The position numbers and the translations under genes are program-made. This document shows, piece by piece, positions 16,959-26,519 of a stretch of 64,000 bases of DNA (positions within the stretch are counted from its first letter, which is position 1; every line of letters begins with the position of its first letter). The notes under the pieces are model-generated. The model had not been told where the DNA came from. It saw only the letters and a program-made list of their open reading frames with translations, and did no database searches. Source of the DNA: Eubacterium oxidoreducens (GTDB lineage: Bacteria > Bacillota > Clostridia > Lachnospirales > Lachnospiraceae); the NCBI RefSeq assembly GCF_900104415.1, contig NZ_FMXR01000011.1, forward strand, positions 1 through 64,000. The letters run 5' to 3'.

Positions 16959-18473
16959 ATGAAAAAGCGACGGATAAGGCAATATATTTGCATAGATCTC
17001 AAATCTTTTTATGCCTCGGTAGAGTGTAGACAGCGGGGGCTTGATCCGCTGACAACAAATCTTGTGGTAGCGGATGCGAATCGTACGGAAAAGACGATCT
17101 GTTTGGCGGTAACACCATCCTTAAAAGCTTTTGGAATTCCTGGAAGAGCCCGATTGTTTGAAGTGGTACAAAAGGTAGGCAGGGTGAATGCAGAAAGGCT
17201 GCGCTTATTGCGAGGAAAAACATTTACAAAAGAATCGTTTGATGCTAAGGAAATAGCGAAAGATCCGTCTGTGAAATTATCTTATATAACAGCACCGCCG
17301 CAGATGGCTCTGTATATGAAATACAGCACGGATATTTATAAGATTTATTTGCGTTATATAGCACCGGAGGACATTCATGTGTATTCGGTTGACGAGGTGT
17401 TTATAGATGCGACGGAGTATTTAAACACCTATAAGATGACGGCGCATGAACTTGCAAGAAAAATGATAGAAGAGGTGCTAGAGCTTACCGGAATTACGGC
17501 AACGGCAGGGATAGGAACAAATCTGTATCTTGCAAAGATTGCAATGGATATCGTGGCAAAGCATATCCCGGCAGATGAACGTGGAGTGCGAATTGCACAG
17601 CTTGATGAGATGAGTTATCGAAAACAATTATGGACGCATCGACCATTAACGGATTTTTGGAGGGTTGGACCTGGGTACGCCACGAAGTTAGAGCGTCATG
17701 GAATGTTTACAATGGGAGATGTTGCAAGATGCTCGGTGGAAAATGAAGATATTTTATATGATTTATTTGGAGTAAATGCTCAGCTGTTAATTGATCATGC
17801 ATGGGGATATGAGCCGTGTAGGATAAAGGAAATAAAAGCCTACAAGCCGAAGAATAATTCGCTAGGTACCGGACAGGTGCTGCAAGAACCATATGTATAT
17901 GAAAAAGGGAAACTAATCGCATGGGAAATGACAGACTTGTTGGTGTTAGAACTTGTAGATAAACAGTTAGTAACAGACCAAATGGTTCTTAGCGTTGGAT
18001 ATGATGTGGAGAATCTTAAGCGCGAAGATATTCGTAAACGATACAAAGGAGAAGTTACGGAAGATGGATATGGCAGACAAGTGCCAAAGCAGGCGCATGG
18101 AAGCATCAATCTTCCAAGGTATACAGCATCCACAAAATTGATTATCGATGCGGTAATGGAGCTATATGAGCAAATTGTGAATCCGGATTTGCTTGTGCGG
18201 AGAATAACGATTACAGCAAATCATGTGATAAAGGAATCTGAAAATGCAGTGCAAGACTCCTTTGAACAATTAGATTTCTTTACGGATTATGAAGCGCTTG
18301 AAGAAAAAAATGAACGAGAAAAACGTTTTTTTGAGAGAGAAAAAAAGGCACAAAAGGCAATTTTGGAAATTCAAAAAAAATACGGTAAGAATGCAATCTT
18401 GAAGGGGACTAATCTTGAACAAGGAGCAATGACGAAAGAAAGAAACAATCAAATCGGAGGACATAAAGCTTAA
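16959..18473 (+). CDS. Y-family DNA polymerase (UmuC/DinB-like)
   Basis: This lesion-bypass polymerase has the three acidic residues of the palm: D13 in CIDLKSFYAS and D145-E146 in YSVDEVF, with a steric-gate-type FYASVE motif. It continues through a helix-hairpin-helix region (WRVGPGYATKLERHGM) into a little-finger domain and a basic tail. At 504 residues it is longer than DinB (about 400) and fits the UvrX/UmuC-type branch common on Firmicutes chromosomes and mobile elements. ATG 16959 is chosen because GGGGGAG lies just upstream. The YolD-like gene follows 4 bases later, a typical pairing. Confidence 0.9.
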   Translation: MKKRRIRQYICIDLKSFYASVECRQRGLDPLTTNLVVADANRTEKTICLAVTPSLKAFGIPGRARLFEVVQKVGRVNAERLRLLRGKTFTKESFDAKEIAKDPSVKLSYITAPPQMALYMKYSTDIYKIYLRYIAPEDIHVYSVDEVFIDATEYLNTYKMTAHELARKMIEEVLELTGITATAGIGTNLYLAKIAMDIVAKHIPADERGVRIAQLDEMSYRKQLWTHRPLTDFWRVGPGYATKLERHGMFTMGDVARCSVENEDILYDLFGVNAQLLIDHAWGYEPCRIKEIKAYKPKNNSLGTGQVLQEPYVYEKGKLIAWEMTDLLVLELVDKQLVTDQMVLSVGYDVENLKREDIRKRYKGEVTEDGYGRQVPKQAHGSINLPRYTASTKLIIDAVMELYEQIVNPDLLVRRITITANHVIKESENAVQDSFEQLDFFTDYEALEEKNEREKRFFEREKKAQKAILEIQKKYGKNAILKGTNLEQGAMTKERNNQIGGHKA

Positions 18474-18477
18474 TAAG

Positions 18478-18942
18478 ATGGCAGATAAGAAAAAAAGAGG
18501 TGCATCCCTTGAAGAGCTAAGACAGGCGCAGACAGAAGTGGAAGTAAAATATGGTGACATTTTAAACCTACCCCATCCGATTTCAACGAAGCATCGGCAG
18601 ATGACAATGGAGGAAAGAGCTGCGCAGTTTTCACCATTTGCAGCGTTGAGCGGATATGAAGATGCGGTAAATGAGACGGGGCGGTTGACACAAGAAAGAG
18701 TTCTGCTTGATGAAGACAGGAAAGAAGAGATTAATAAGCGGCTTAATCTTCTGGTGGAACAAGTGTCGATGCATCCTAAGGTCAAAATCCGGGTATTTGA
18801 GGAAGATGAGAAAAAACCGGGAGGCAATTACCGGGTGATCGCAGGTGAGGTAGAGAAAATAAAATTATATGAACGCCGGATTGTGATGCGGGACGGTTCG
18901 TTGATAAAAATAGATGATATCTATGGGATTGACGATGAATAA
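18478..18942 (+). CDS. YolD-like family protein
   Basis: The 154-residue protein carries the YolD-type segment (HPISTKHRQMTMEERAAQF, PFAAL) near the N-terminus and ends with a small barrel-like region. Members are usually encoded next to Y-family polymerases and are thought to act in the same SOS or damage response, possibly as a UmuD-like partner; the biochemical role is not settled. The nearest GGAGG is unusually far from the ATG (about 17 bases), so translation may depend on the upstream gene. Confidence 0.8.
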   Translation: MADKKKRGASLEELRQAQTEVEVKYGDILNLPHPISTKHRQMTMEERAAQFSPFAALSGYEDAVNETGRLTQERVLLDEDRKEEINKRLNLLVEQVSMHPKVKIRVFEEDEKKPGGNYRVIAGEVEKIKLYERRIVMRDGSLIKIDDIYGIDDE

Positions 18943-19029
18943 GACAAGAGCTTTGTTTTTTCGTAGCTTGTTTTATTTGTTTTAAATAGGAAATGTGATA
19001 CAATTATTGTATCTTTTGGGAGAGTGAAT

Positions 19030-20865
19030 ATGGGGAAGAACAGAACAAAAATCAAAATGATAGGAATGATGATATATCATGCGCTGGCTATGATTATTAT
19101 TTCCTATCTGTCTTTGATGGTGAGATTTGATTTTAAAACAATAAATATTGATATTTATTATCTTAATAATATATGGAGATATACACCGATTAATATTGTG
19201 CTGACAATTTTGATATATATGGCACTGCGGTTATACCAGATTCTATGGAAGTATGCCGGAGTTAAGGAGAATATCAGAGTTGTCTGGTCGGCTCTTGCGG
19301 CGACGCTTGTTCAGGTAGTGGCAATGTATTTGCTGGACTTGCATATGCCAAGGAGCTATCATATCTATTATTTTTTCCTGTTATTGGCAATGACATTTTT
19401 GGGCTTTTACTGGCGGAGAATTATCAATGCGTTTGAACGCAGGGAAAATGAAGGAACGGACATCCATAAGGCTATTATTGTCGGCGGCGGAGAAGCAGCG
19501 CAGATCATCTTAAAAGAGATTCAAAATTCCGAACATGTTAAGGTAGAAGTTCCGTGTATTGTGGATGATAATCCGGCAAAGAAAGGAACATTCCTTAAGA
19601 ATGTGCCGATTGTGGGAGGGCGTGAGCGTTTACCGCAACTTGTGGAGCAATATGAAGTAGATGAAATCATGATTGCAATACCATCCTTGTATGGCGAGGA
19701 ACGAAAGAAGCTGATTGAAGATTGTAGTGGCCTAGGCTGTAAAGTGTCCATCATGCCGGGAATGTATCAGCTGATTAATCGGGAAATTAATTTCTCTACC
19801 ATGCGCGAGGTGGAACTAGAAGACCTTCTTGGAAGAAATGCAGTTGAAACCAATTTAGACACCGTTATGAAGTATGTGTCCGGTAAGGTGGTTTTGGTTA
19901 CTGGTGGCGGAGGTTCAATTGGTAGTGAATTGTGCAGGCAGATTGCGAATTATTTGCCAAAACAATTAATCGTGTTGGATAATTATGAGAATAATGCATA
20001 CGAACTGCAGATGGAGCTGAAAAAGACGCACCCATATCTCGATTTGGAAGTGGTAATTGCCAGTGTTCAAAATGAAAAAAGGATAGAGACGATCTTTCAA
20101 AAATATCATCCGAATCTTGTGTATCATGCAGCAGCGCATAAGCATGTTCCGCTTATGGAAGAATCACCGTGTGAAGCAATCAAGAACAATGTATGCGGAA
20201 CGGCTATCGTGGCACGGCAGGCGGATCGCGCACATGTAGAACGTTTTGTGATGATTTCTACGGATAAAGCGGTCAGACCGACTAATATTATGGGAGCATC
20301 CAAGCGAATCTGTGAGATGGTTGTTCAGATGTATAACCGGCATTCCGATACAGAATATGTAGCTGTGCGATTTGGAAATGTTCTTGGAAGTAACGGTTCG
20401 GTGGTTCCTTTGTTTAAAAAACAGATTGCACAAGGAGGACCTGTGACGGTAACACACCCGGAGGTTACGAGATTCTTCATGACGATTCCGGAGGCGGTTT
20501 CGTTGGTGTTACAGGCAGGGGCTTTTGCACATGGCGGAGAAATCTTCATTTTGGATATGGGACAACCTGTTAAGATTGTTGATATGGCAAAGAAGCTGAT
20601 TAAATTGTCGGGATTTGAACCGGGAAGAGATATTGAAATCAAGTTTACAGGTTTACGACCGGGTGAAAAATTGTATGAAGAACTGCTCATGGATGAAGAA
20701 AAAACGCAGACGGACAATAAGCGAATATTTGTAGGAAAGCCGATTGAGGTTGACGAAGAAAAATTAACAGATATGTTAAATAAATTAAAAGAAGCGGCAT
20801 ATTCGGAAAGTGATCGTATTCGCGAAATGGTAAAAGAAATTGTGCCGGAATATCATAAACAATAG
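19030..20865 (+). CDS. Membrane-bound UDP-HexNAc 4,6-dehydratase (PglF/CapD-like)
   Basis: The enzyme would turn UDP-GlcNAc into a 4-keto-6-deoxy sugar, the first step toward bacillosamine-type or FucNAc-type sugars. Four membrane helices (about 10-120) are followed by a first nucleotide-binding domain and the catalytic Rossmann domain with TGGGGSIGSEL (from about residue 291). ATG 19030 is preferred over GTG 19024 because of the distance to GGGAG. Length 611 matches the long membrane-bound class. It opens the glycan locus; the aminotransferase follows after 11 bases. Confidence 0.92.
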   Translation: MGKNRTKIKMIGMMIYHALAMIIISYLSLMVRFDFKTINIDIYYLNNIWRYTPINIVLTILIYMALRLYQILWKYAGVKENIRVVWSALAATLVQVVAMYLLDLHMPRSYHIYYFFLLLAMTFLGFYWRRIINAFERRENEGTDIHKAIIVGGGEAAQIILKEIQNSEHVKVEVPCIVDDNPAKKGTFLKNVPIVGGRERLPQLVEQYEVDEIMIAIPSLYGEERKKLIEDCSGLGCKVSIMPGMYQLINREINFSTMREVELEDLLGRNAVETNLDTVMKYVSGKVVLVTGGGGSIGSELCRQIANYLPKQLIVLDNYENNAYELQMELKKTHPYLDLEVVIASVQNEKRIETIFQKYHPNLVYHAAAHKHVPLMEESPCEAIKNNVCGTAIVARQADRAHVERFVMISTDKAVRPTNIMGASKRICEMVVQMYNRHSDTEYVAVRFGNVLGSNGSVVPLFKKQIAQGGPVTVTHPEVTRFFMTIPEAVSLVLQAGAFAHGGEIFILDMGQPVKIVDMAKKLIKLSGFEPGRDIEIKFTGLRPGEKLYEELLMDEEKTQTDNKRIFVGKPIEVDEEKLTDMLNKLKEAAYSESDRIREMVKEIVPEYHKQ

Positions 20866-20876
20866 TAGGGAGAAAT

Positions 20877-22004
20877 ATGGCAGACAGAATATATCTTGCA
20901 TCGCCAACGATGCATGCAGAAGAACAAGAATATGTAAAAGAAGCATTTGATACCAATTGGATTGCACCTTTAGGACCAAATGTTAATGCGTTTGAACAGG
21001 AACTGATGATGTATACGAATGCAGCAGGCTGCGCAGCATTAAGTTCGGGAACGGCGGCACTTCATCTTGCAGTTAAACTGCTTAATATTCAGGAAGGCGA
21101 TGTTGTACTATGTTCGACATTTACATTTGCGGCAAGCTGTAATCCGGTTGCATACGAAAAGGGAAAACTGGTATTTATAGATTCGGAACCGGAGACGTGG
21201 AATATGTCTCCAAAGGCTTTAAGACGGGCTTTGGAAAAATATCCGAATGCGAAGGCAGTGCTTTATGTGCATTTATATGGAACACCTGCCAAAGTAGATG
21301 AAATTATGGCAATTTGTGCCGAGTATGATGTACCACTTATTGAGGATGCAGCAGAAAGTCTTGGCGCAACCTACAAAGGCGTACAGACCGGTAATTTTGG
21401 AGAGTTTAGTGCGTTGTCATTTAATGGAAATAAGATTATTACGACATCCGGAGGCGGGGCATTGCTTACCCGAAAGGAAGAGGATGCACAAAGAGCCAGA
21501 TTTTTGTCGACGCAGGCGCGTGAGCCAAAACCGTATTATGAGCATAAGGTGCTAGGATATAATTACAGAATGTCCAATATTGTAGCCGGGGTCGGAAGAG
21601 GACAGCTCAAACATATCAAAGAACATATTGCGCTCAAGAAAAAGATTTATGAGACATATGAAAAGGCATTTTTAGAATATCCGATTACCATGAACCCATA
21701 TGAAAAAGAAGTTGCAGAGCCGAATTTTTGGCTTTCTGCTTTCACCATAGATCGAGGCTGCATGTTGAAGCCGGAAAAGATTTATGAAGCGTTAGCAGCG
21801 GAAAATATTGAATCTCGACCGTTGTGGAATCCAATGCATAAGCAGCCGGTATATGAACAGTGCGATTTTGTTACGGAAGAAGGACTAGAAACGAAACCGG
21901 TATCTTCAGATCTGTTTGAAAGAGGTTTATGCCTTCCAAGCGATATCAAAAACACGAAGGAAGATATGGACAGAATTATTAAGATTATTAAAAGTTGTTT
22001 CTGA
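20877..22004 (+). CDS. DegT/DnrJ/EryC1-family sugar aminotransferase
   Basis: This PLP enzyme would aminate the 4-keto sugar made by the preceding dehydratase (as PglE does). The PLP-binding lysine is K186 in SFNGNKIITTSGGGAL, and the family segments SSGTAALHLA, EDAAESLGA and NYRMSNI are all present. Length 375 residues is normal. Position and short gaps place it in one operon with the dehydratase and the PglC-like fusion. Confidence 0.92.
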   Translation: MADRIYLASPTMHAEEQEYVKEAFDTNWIAPLGPNVNAFEQELMMYTNAAGCAALSSGTAALHLAVKLLNIQEGDVVLCSTFTFAASCNPVAYEKGKLVFIDSEPETWNMSPKALRRALEKYPNAKAVLYVHLYGTPAKVDEIMAICAEYDVPLIEDAAESLGATYKGVQTGNFGEFSALSFNGNKIITTSGGGALLTRKEEDAQRARFLSTQAREPKPYYEHKVLGYNYRMSNIVAGVGRGQLKHIKEHIALKKKIYETYEKAFLEYPITMNPYEKEVAEPNFWLSAFTIDRGCMLKPEKIYEALAAENIESRPLWNPMHKQPVYEQCDFVTEEGLETKPVSSDLFERGLCLPSDIKNTKEDMDRIIKIIKSCF

Positions 22005-22023
22005 TTTTAGGTAGGGATAGATT

Positions 22024-24276
22024 ATGTATCGCAGTTTTGTAAAGCGTTTATTGGATTTGGTATTTTCGACAATTATATTAGTGGTTTTTTGCTGGGTGTA
22101 TTTGATACTGGCGATTCTTGTTAGAGTGAAATTGGGAAAACCCGTAATTTTTGCGCAGGAACGAACCGGACATCATAACACTCGTTTTGTCATGTATAAA
22201 TTTCGGACTATGACATCAGAAACTGATGCGAATGGAGAACTTCTTCCGGATGAAATGCGTCTTACAAGATTTGGAGCGATGCTTCGAAGCACAAGTCTTG
22301 ATGAATTGCCGGAAATAGTTAATATTTTCAAAGGAAATATGAGCTTTGTCGGACCTAGACCGCTGTTGCCGAATTACGTAGATTTGTATAGTCCAAGGCA
22401 GAGAAGAAGACACGAAGTAAAGCCGGGACTTACCGGGTTGGCGCAGGTTAATGGACGAAATGCGATTGAGTGGGAAGAAAAGTTTGAATTTGACTTGGAG
22501 TATTCGGATAATATTTCCTTTGCACTTGATTTTAAAATACTGTGTCTGACGGTGAAAAAGGTATTTGCGAGGGCAGATATTTCTTCTGAAGGTTCGGCTA
22601 CTACAGAAAGCTTTGCCGGAACAAAGCGTAAACGATTCGGAAGTAAACATAAAGAAGTTGTCAAAGTGCTCTTTACGAATCCGGGTAATAAAAATGAATT
22701 GATTCAGACATTCTTGTATGCGGCCGGTAATTTGGGAATACAGATTGAAACCTATGCAACGGATACGACGCTCGGACTTCCGGCGATGTTGATGTGTCAA
22801 AAGGAAAAGAGGGTGTCATCTCCTAAGGCACCGGAATATGTGGATCAGATTCTTGATATTTGCCGTAAGGAACATATTGATCTTGTCGTTCCATTGTCAG
22901 AGGATGACCGTATATTGGCAAGTGCACAGGCGGCATTTCACAAGAATGGAACACGCCTGCTCCTTTCGAAACTGGAAGTTACGCAGATGTGTATGGATAA
23001 AAGGCGTGTGATGGATTATTTCCGTTCATGCGGACTGCACACAACGGTTACGGCGGATAATCTGGTCGAATATACCGGCGGATTTCCGGCGGCGATTGAA
23101 CTTAGAGATGAGAACAAGGGTGTTTATTCTTATCGTGTAGAAAATGAAAAAGAATTGCAGTATTATATCATGCGATTTGAGAAATATCTCATCCGACCGT
23201 TTGTAAATGGAACGGAGTATGAAATCGATGTGTTTTGCGACTTTGAAGGAAAGCCGATTTATATTACTCCAAAAAGACGTGAAACGGTGCAGGAAAAGGA
23301 AGTTGCCCGTTATCGTGTCGTGCAAGATGCCATGATGATTAAAGAAGTACAGGCAATTCTTGAAGAACTTAAACCGGTCGGTCCGTTAACGATTGGTGTG
23401 GTGAAGGAAGAAGCAACCGGATATAACTACTTTGTTGGTATGCGGCCGCTCTTTTCGGTAGATGCCCCAATTTCGATTAAAGCCGGAGCAGATTCGCCGC
23501 AGGCAGCACTGAAGATGATGTTTGGAGCAACAATGGATTATCAGCAAAATGCAGCTGATGATGATTTGCTCTTCTCAAGAGTGGAAAGGACGATTCAAAT
23601 TAAGCAAAATATTGATGAAGTTCATCCATTTGAATCCTTTAATGAACTTCCGGAACAATTAGGTTCGGAAATAGAAGCCGTTGTATTTGATTTAGATGAT
23701 ACCTTGTATTCTCAAAAGGAGTATATGAGAAGTGCGCTTCGGGAAGTGGCAGAACATTTGCCGCAGGTGCGTAACTGCTATAACAGGATGTGTGCGGCCT
23801 TGGAAAAAGGTGAGATGCCAATCGAAGCTGTTTTGAAAAAGGAAAAAATCAATTCGGAGGAATTGTTAAGGGAATGTTTGGATATCTTTATCGAACATTA
23901 TCCGAAGATCGAGTTGTATCCCGGTGTGGTTGAGTGTTTTAGAGAACTTCGAAAGAAGAAGATGTATCTTGCAGTGGTGACAGATGGAAAACCGGTTATG
24001 CAAAACAATAAGATTGATGCTCTTGGGCTTGATAAATATGTGGATGAAATTTTGATAACAGATGAACTTGCCGGACATGGTAATGTACATGAGTTTAGAA
24101 AGCCGAATGACATTGCATACTTGATTATGCGTAAACGACTCGGGATTGCCCTTCGTAATATGGCATATGTCGGAGAGGATCCTAAGCTCGATTTTGAGGC
24201 TCCGCAAAAGTTGGGAATGGTATGTTATCAGTACGTAAATCCTGATCGCTTGTATGAGGAAGAAGAGGATGGCTAA
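22024..24276 (+). CDS. Three-domain fusion: phosphoglycosyltransferase, ATP-grasp, HAD
   Basis: Residues 1-200 are a monotopic PglC/WcaJ-type sugar transferase: a re-entrant membrane helix, the KFRTM motif and the catalytic Asp-Glu pair at D93-E94 in SLDELPE, then SFVGPRPLLP. Residues about 215-520 look like a carbamoyl-phosphate-synthetase/PylC-type ATP-grasp domain (STNP-like FTNPG start, then RPFVNGTEYEIDVFC and GPLTIGVV). From about 550 a HAD hydrolase follows with nucleophile D556 and acid D558 in FDLDDT. All catalytic hallmarks of the first and third domains are intact. The enzyme would start lipid-linked glycan synthesis and could modify the amino sugar; the role of the last two domains is inference. 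Confidence 0.88.
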   Translation: MYRSFVKRLLDLVFSTIILVVFCWVYLILAILVRVKLGKPVIFAQERTGHHNTRFVMYKFRTMTSETDANGELLPDEMRLTRFGAMLRSTSLDELPEIVNIFKGNMSFVGPRPLLPNYVDLYSPRQRRRHEVKPGLTGLAQVNGRNAIEWEEKFEFDLEYSDNISFALDFKILCLTVKKVFARADISSEGSATTESFAGTKRKRFGSKHKEVVKVLFTNPGNKNELIQTFLYAAGNLGIQIETYATDTTLGLPAMLMCQKEKRVSSPKAPEYVDQILDICRKEHIDLVVPLSEDDRILASAQAAFHKNGTRLLLSKLEVTQMCMDKRRVMDYFRSCGLHTTVTADNLVEYTGGFPAAIELRDENKGVYSYRVENEKELQYYIMRFEKYLIRPFVNGTEYEIDVFCDFEGKPIYITPKRRETVQEKEVARYRVVQDAMMIKEVQAILEELKPVGPLTIGVVKEEATGYNYFVGMRPLFSVDAPISIKAGADSPQAALKMMFGATMDYQQNAADDDLLFSRVERTIQIKQNIDEVHPFESFNELPEQLGSEIEAVVFDLDDTLYSQKEYMRSALREVAEHLPQVRNCYNRMCAALEKGEMPIEAVLKKEKINSEELLRECLDIFIEHYPKIELYPGVVECFRELRKKKMYLAVVTDGKPVMQNNKIDALGLDKYVDEILITDELAGHGNVHEFRKPNDIAYLIMRKRLGIALRNMAYVGEDPKLDFEAPQKLGMVCYQYVNPDRLYEEEEDG

Positions 24277-24281
24277 AGCAG

Positions 24282-25385
24282 ATGAGTAAAGTATTGATTT
24301 TGGCAAACTTTGATGTTGGATTGTATAAGTTTCGAAAAGAATTGATTGCCAAATTGCTTCATAAAGGGCATGAGGTGTTTATTTCATTGCCTTTTGGGGA
24401 TATGGTAACGCCTCTGATACAGATGGGGTGTAAATTTATCGAAACGGATGTAGATCGCAGAGGTGTAAATCCGAAAACAGACCGGGCACTGATGAAGAAA
24501 TATGAAACAATCATAAGGGAAGTTATGCCGGATCTGGTAGTTACTTATACGATTAAACCGAATATTTATGGCGCAATGGCGTGTGAAAAAGCGAATATCC
24601 CCTGTGCAATTAATATTACGGGACTTGGAAGCGCATTTCAAAAGAGTGGTCCGATTCGCACGCTTGTGATATGGATGTATAAAAAGGCTTGTAAGAAGGT
24701 ACGAATCGTATTTTTTGAGAACGAAGGAAATCGTCAGACCTTGCTTGACTATCATATCGTAAGAGAAACGCAGACGCATTTGCTTCATGGAGCCGGCGTG
24801 AATCTCAAAGAATATCCGTTTTGCGAATATCCGGATGAGAACGAATCAATTCATTTCCTTTTTATTGGAAGAATTATGAAAGAAAAGGGAATGGATGAAT
24901 TGTTTGCAGCGATGGAACGAATCTGTGAAAAAAGAGAGGATGTTGTACTCGACCTTGTTGGATTTTATGAAGAAAATTATGAGCAGCGGATTAGACAATT
25001 AGAGGAGCAGGGAATTGTAAAGTATCACGGGTATCAAGAGGATGTTCGTCCTTTTATTGAAAGGTGCAGTGGATTTGTGCTACCTTCTTATCATGAGGGA
25101 ATGGCAAACACGTTGTTAGAATGCGCGTCTATGGGACGGCCGCTTCTTACGAGTGATATTCCCGGCTGCAAAGAAGCGGTTGAGGACGGTCAAAGCGGTT
25201 TGCTTTTTAAAGTGCAGGATGAAGAAGCACTTTATGAAAAGATGATGCTTTTTTTGGACATGCCTTATGAGCAGCGTAAGAAAATGGGAATGGCATCACG
25301 AAAACATATGGAGCTTTATTTTGATAAGAATCAAGTCGTGAATGATACGTATGAACAATTGGAAAAGATTTTAACGGAGAAATAG
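24282..25385 (+). CDS. GT4-family glycosyltransferase (PglA-like)
   Basis: A GT-B fold retaining transferase of 367 residues. The N-terminal half starts with an LILANFD strand and has TYTIKPNIYG; the C-terminal half has FIGRIMKEKGMDEL and the EGMANTLLECASMGRP sugar-nucleotide block with the E-x7-E pattern. Sequence features resemble PglA and related enzymes that add the second sugar to lipid-linked bacillosamine. It starts 5 bases after the fusion gene and abuts the next gene with no gap. Confidence 0.9.
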   Translation: MSKVLILANFDVGLYKFRKELIAKLLHKGHEVFISLPFGDMVTPLIQMGCKFIETDVDRRGVNPKTDRALMKKYETIIREVMPDLVVTYTIKPNIYGAMACEKANIPCAINITGLGSAFQKSGPIRTLVIWMYKKACKKVRIVFFENEGNRQTLLDYHIVRETQTHLLHGAGVNLKEYPFCEYPDENESIHFLFIGRIMKEKGMDELFAAMERICEKREDVVLDLVGFYEENYEQRIRQLEEQGIVKYHGYQEDVRPFIERCSGFVLPSYHEGMANTLLECASMGRPLLTSDIPGCKEAVEDGQSGLLFKVQDEEALYEKMMLFLDMPYEQRKKMGMASRKHMELYFDKNQVVNDTYEQLEKILTEK

Positions 25386-26501
25386 ATGACATTATATTGG
25401 GGCCTGTTGATTTTAAGTATTATTTTAATCGTATGGGGCGAAAATTTTTACAAAACTGTATATTGTGGAAATCATTGGGAGAGCAGAGGCACCTGGGTGC
25501 AGGGGCTTGTGCTTTTTGTCCCGTTAATTTTCTTTTGTGGTATGCGAGGAGCCGGTGTCGGAGATACGCAGGCATATATTACCGGATATGAGGACATTCC
25601 GACAAATTTTAGTGAGATTGTCTGGTCAGAGCTTGGAAAAGGGAAATTATTCGTTTTATATGAAATAATCTGTAAGCATTTTAGTCCGGATAATTATACG
25701 CCATGGTTGTTTTCGCTGGCGCTTATTTCAGGAGTGTTTTTTTTGATTGGAATTAAGCGATATTCTGCTTTTTTTGGAATGAGCTGCTTTTGGTTTATTG
25801 CATCTACCATGTTTATTTATATGTTTAACGGAATTCGGCAGTGCGTGGTGGTTTCGGTCATATTTGCATTTTCCAATCTGATTGTGGAAAAGAAGTTTTG
25901 GAAATACCTAATTATGATTTTGATTCTGGCAACGATTCATTCGTCGGTGCTCGTGATGATACCGGTGTATTTCATTATTCAGGCAAAGCCATGGGGGAGG
26001 ACAATGCGACTGGTATTGGTGCTCGCTGTGATTTTGGGCGTTGGTTTTGATTGTTTTTGGTCGAGTTTCAGTAGCGTCTTAGAAGATACCACGTATTCTG
26101 CTTATGTTGATTACATGTCAACGGATGCGTCAGGGGTTAATATTGTGCGTGTTGCAGTAATCGCAGTTCCGGTAATACTGGCTTTGTGGGGAAGAAGAGC
26201 GGTAGAAGAACTGGAATACCCGTTGATTCGTGTATCTATTAATATGTCAGTCATCACCTTGGCGCTTTATATTGTCGCAATTTTCAGTAGTGGTATGGCA
26301 GTTGGTCGAATTGCAGTGTACTTTGAGATTTATAATATGATTTCTCTTCCGTGGCTGCTAAAGCATGTTTTTGTAAGGAATTCGAGCAGATTTGTTAGTA
26401 TTATTTGTATAATTGCCTATTTGATGTATTTTTATGTTCAGATGGTAATTAGCTATGGTAACCTGCCGTATAGTAGTGACTTTTTAGGGATTAGTTTATA
26501 G
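25386..26501 (+). CDS. EpsG/Wzy-like polysaccharide polymerase
   Basis: The 371-residue integral membrane protein has about 9-10 helices and the EpsG-family signature of a cytoplasmic/extracellular loop with MRGAGVGDTQAYITGY near the start (compare R-x3-GTDTxxY in the family). It would polymerise lipid-linked repeat units outside the membrane. The start directly follows the glycosyltransferase stop. No Wzx-like flippase is found next to it. Confidence 0.85.
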   Translation: MTLYWGLLILSIILIVWGENFYKTVYCGNHWESRGTWVQGLVLFVPLIFFCGMRGAGVGDTQAYITGYEDIPTNFSEIVWSELGKGKLFVLYEIICKHFSPDNYTPWLFSLALISGVFFLIGIKRYSAFFGMSCFWFIASTMFIYMFNGIRQCVVVSVIFAFSNLIVEKKFWKYLIMILILATIHSSVLVMIPVYFIIQAKPWGRTMRLVLVLAVILGVGFDCFWSSFSSVLEDTTYSAYVDYMSTDASGVNIVRVAVIAVPVILALWGRRAVEELEYPLIRVSINMSVITLALYIVAIFSSGMAVGRIAVYFEIYNMISLPWLLKHVFVRNSSRFVSIICIIAYLMYFYVQMVISYGNLPYSSDFLGISL

Positions 26502-26519
26502 TTTGATAAGGGAGTTGAC

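Noticed and set aside
18941-18980. Terminator after the YolD-like gene
   Set aside because: ACAAGAGCT and AGCTTGT pair only with a bulge and the T tract is broken; too weak to list.
22216-22800. Open frame of 194 codons opposite the phosphoglycosyltransferase
   Set aside because: Shadow of the strongly supported gene on the other strand; no ribosome site and no recognisable protein features.
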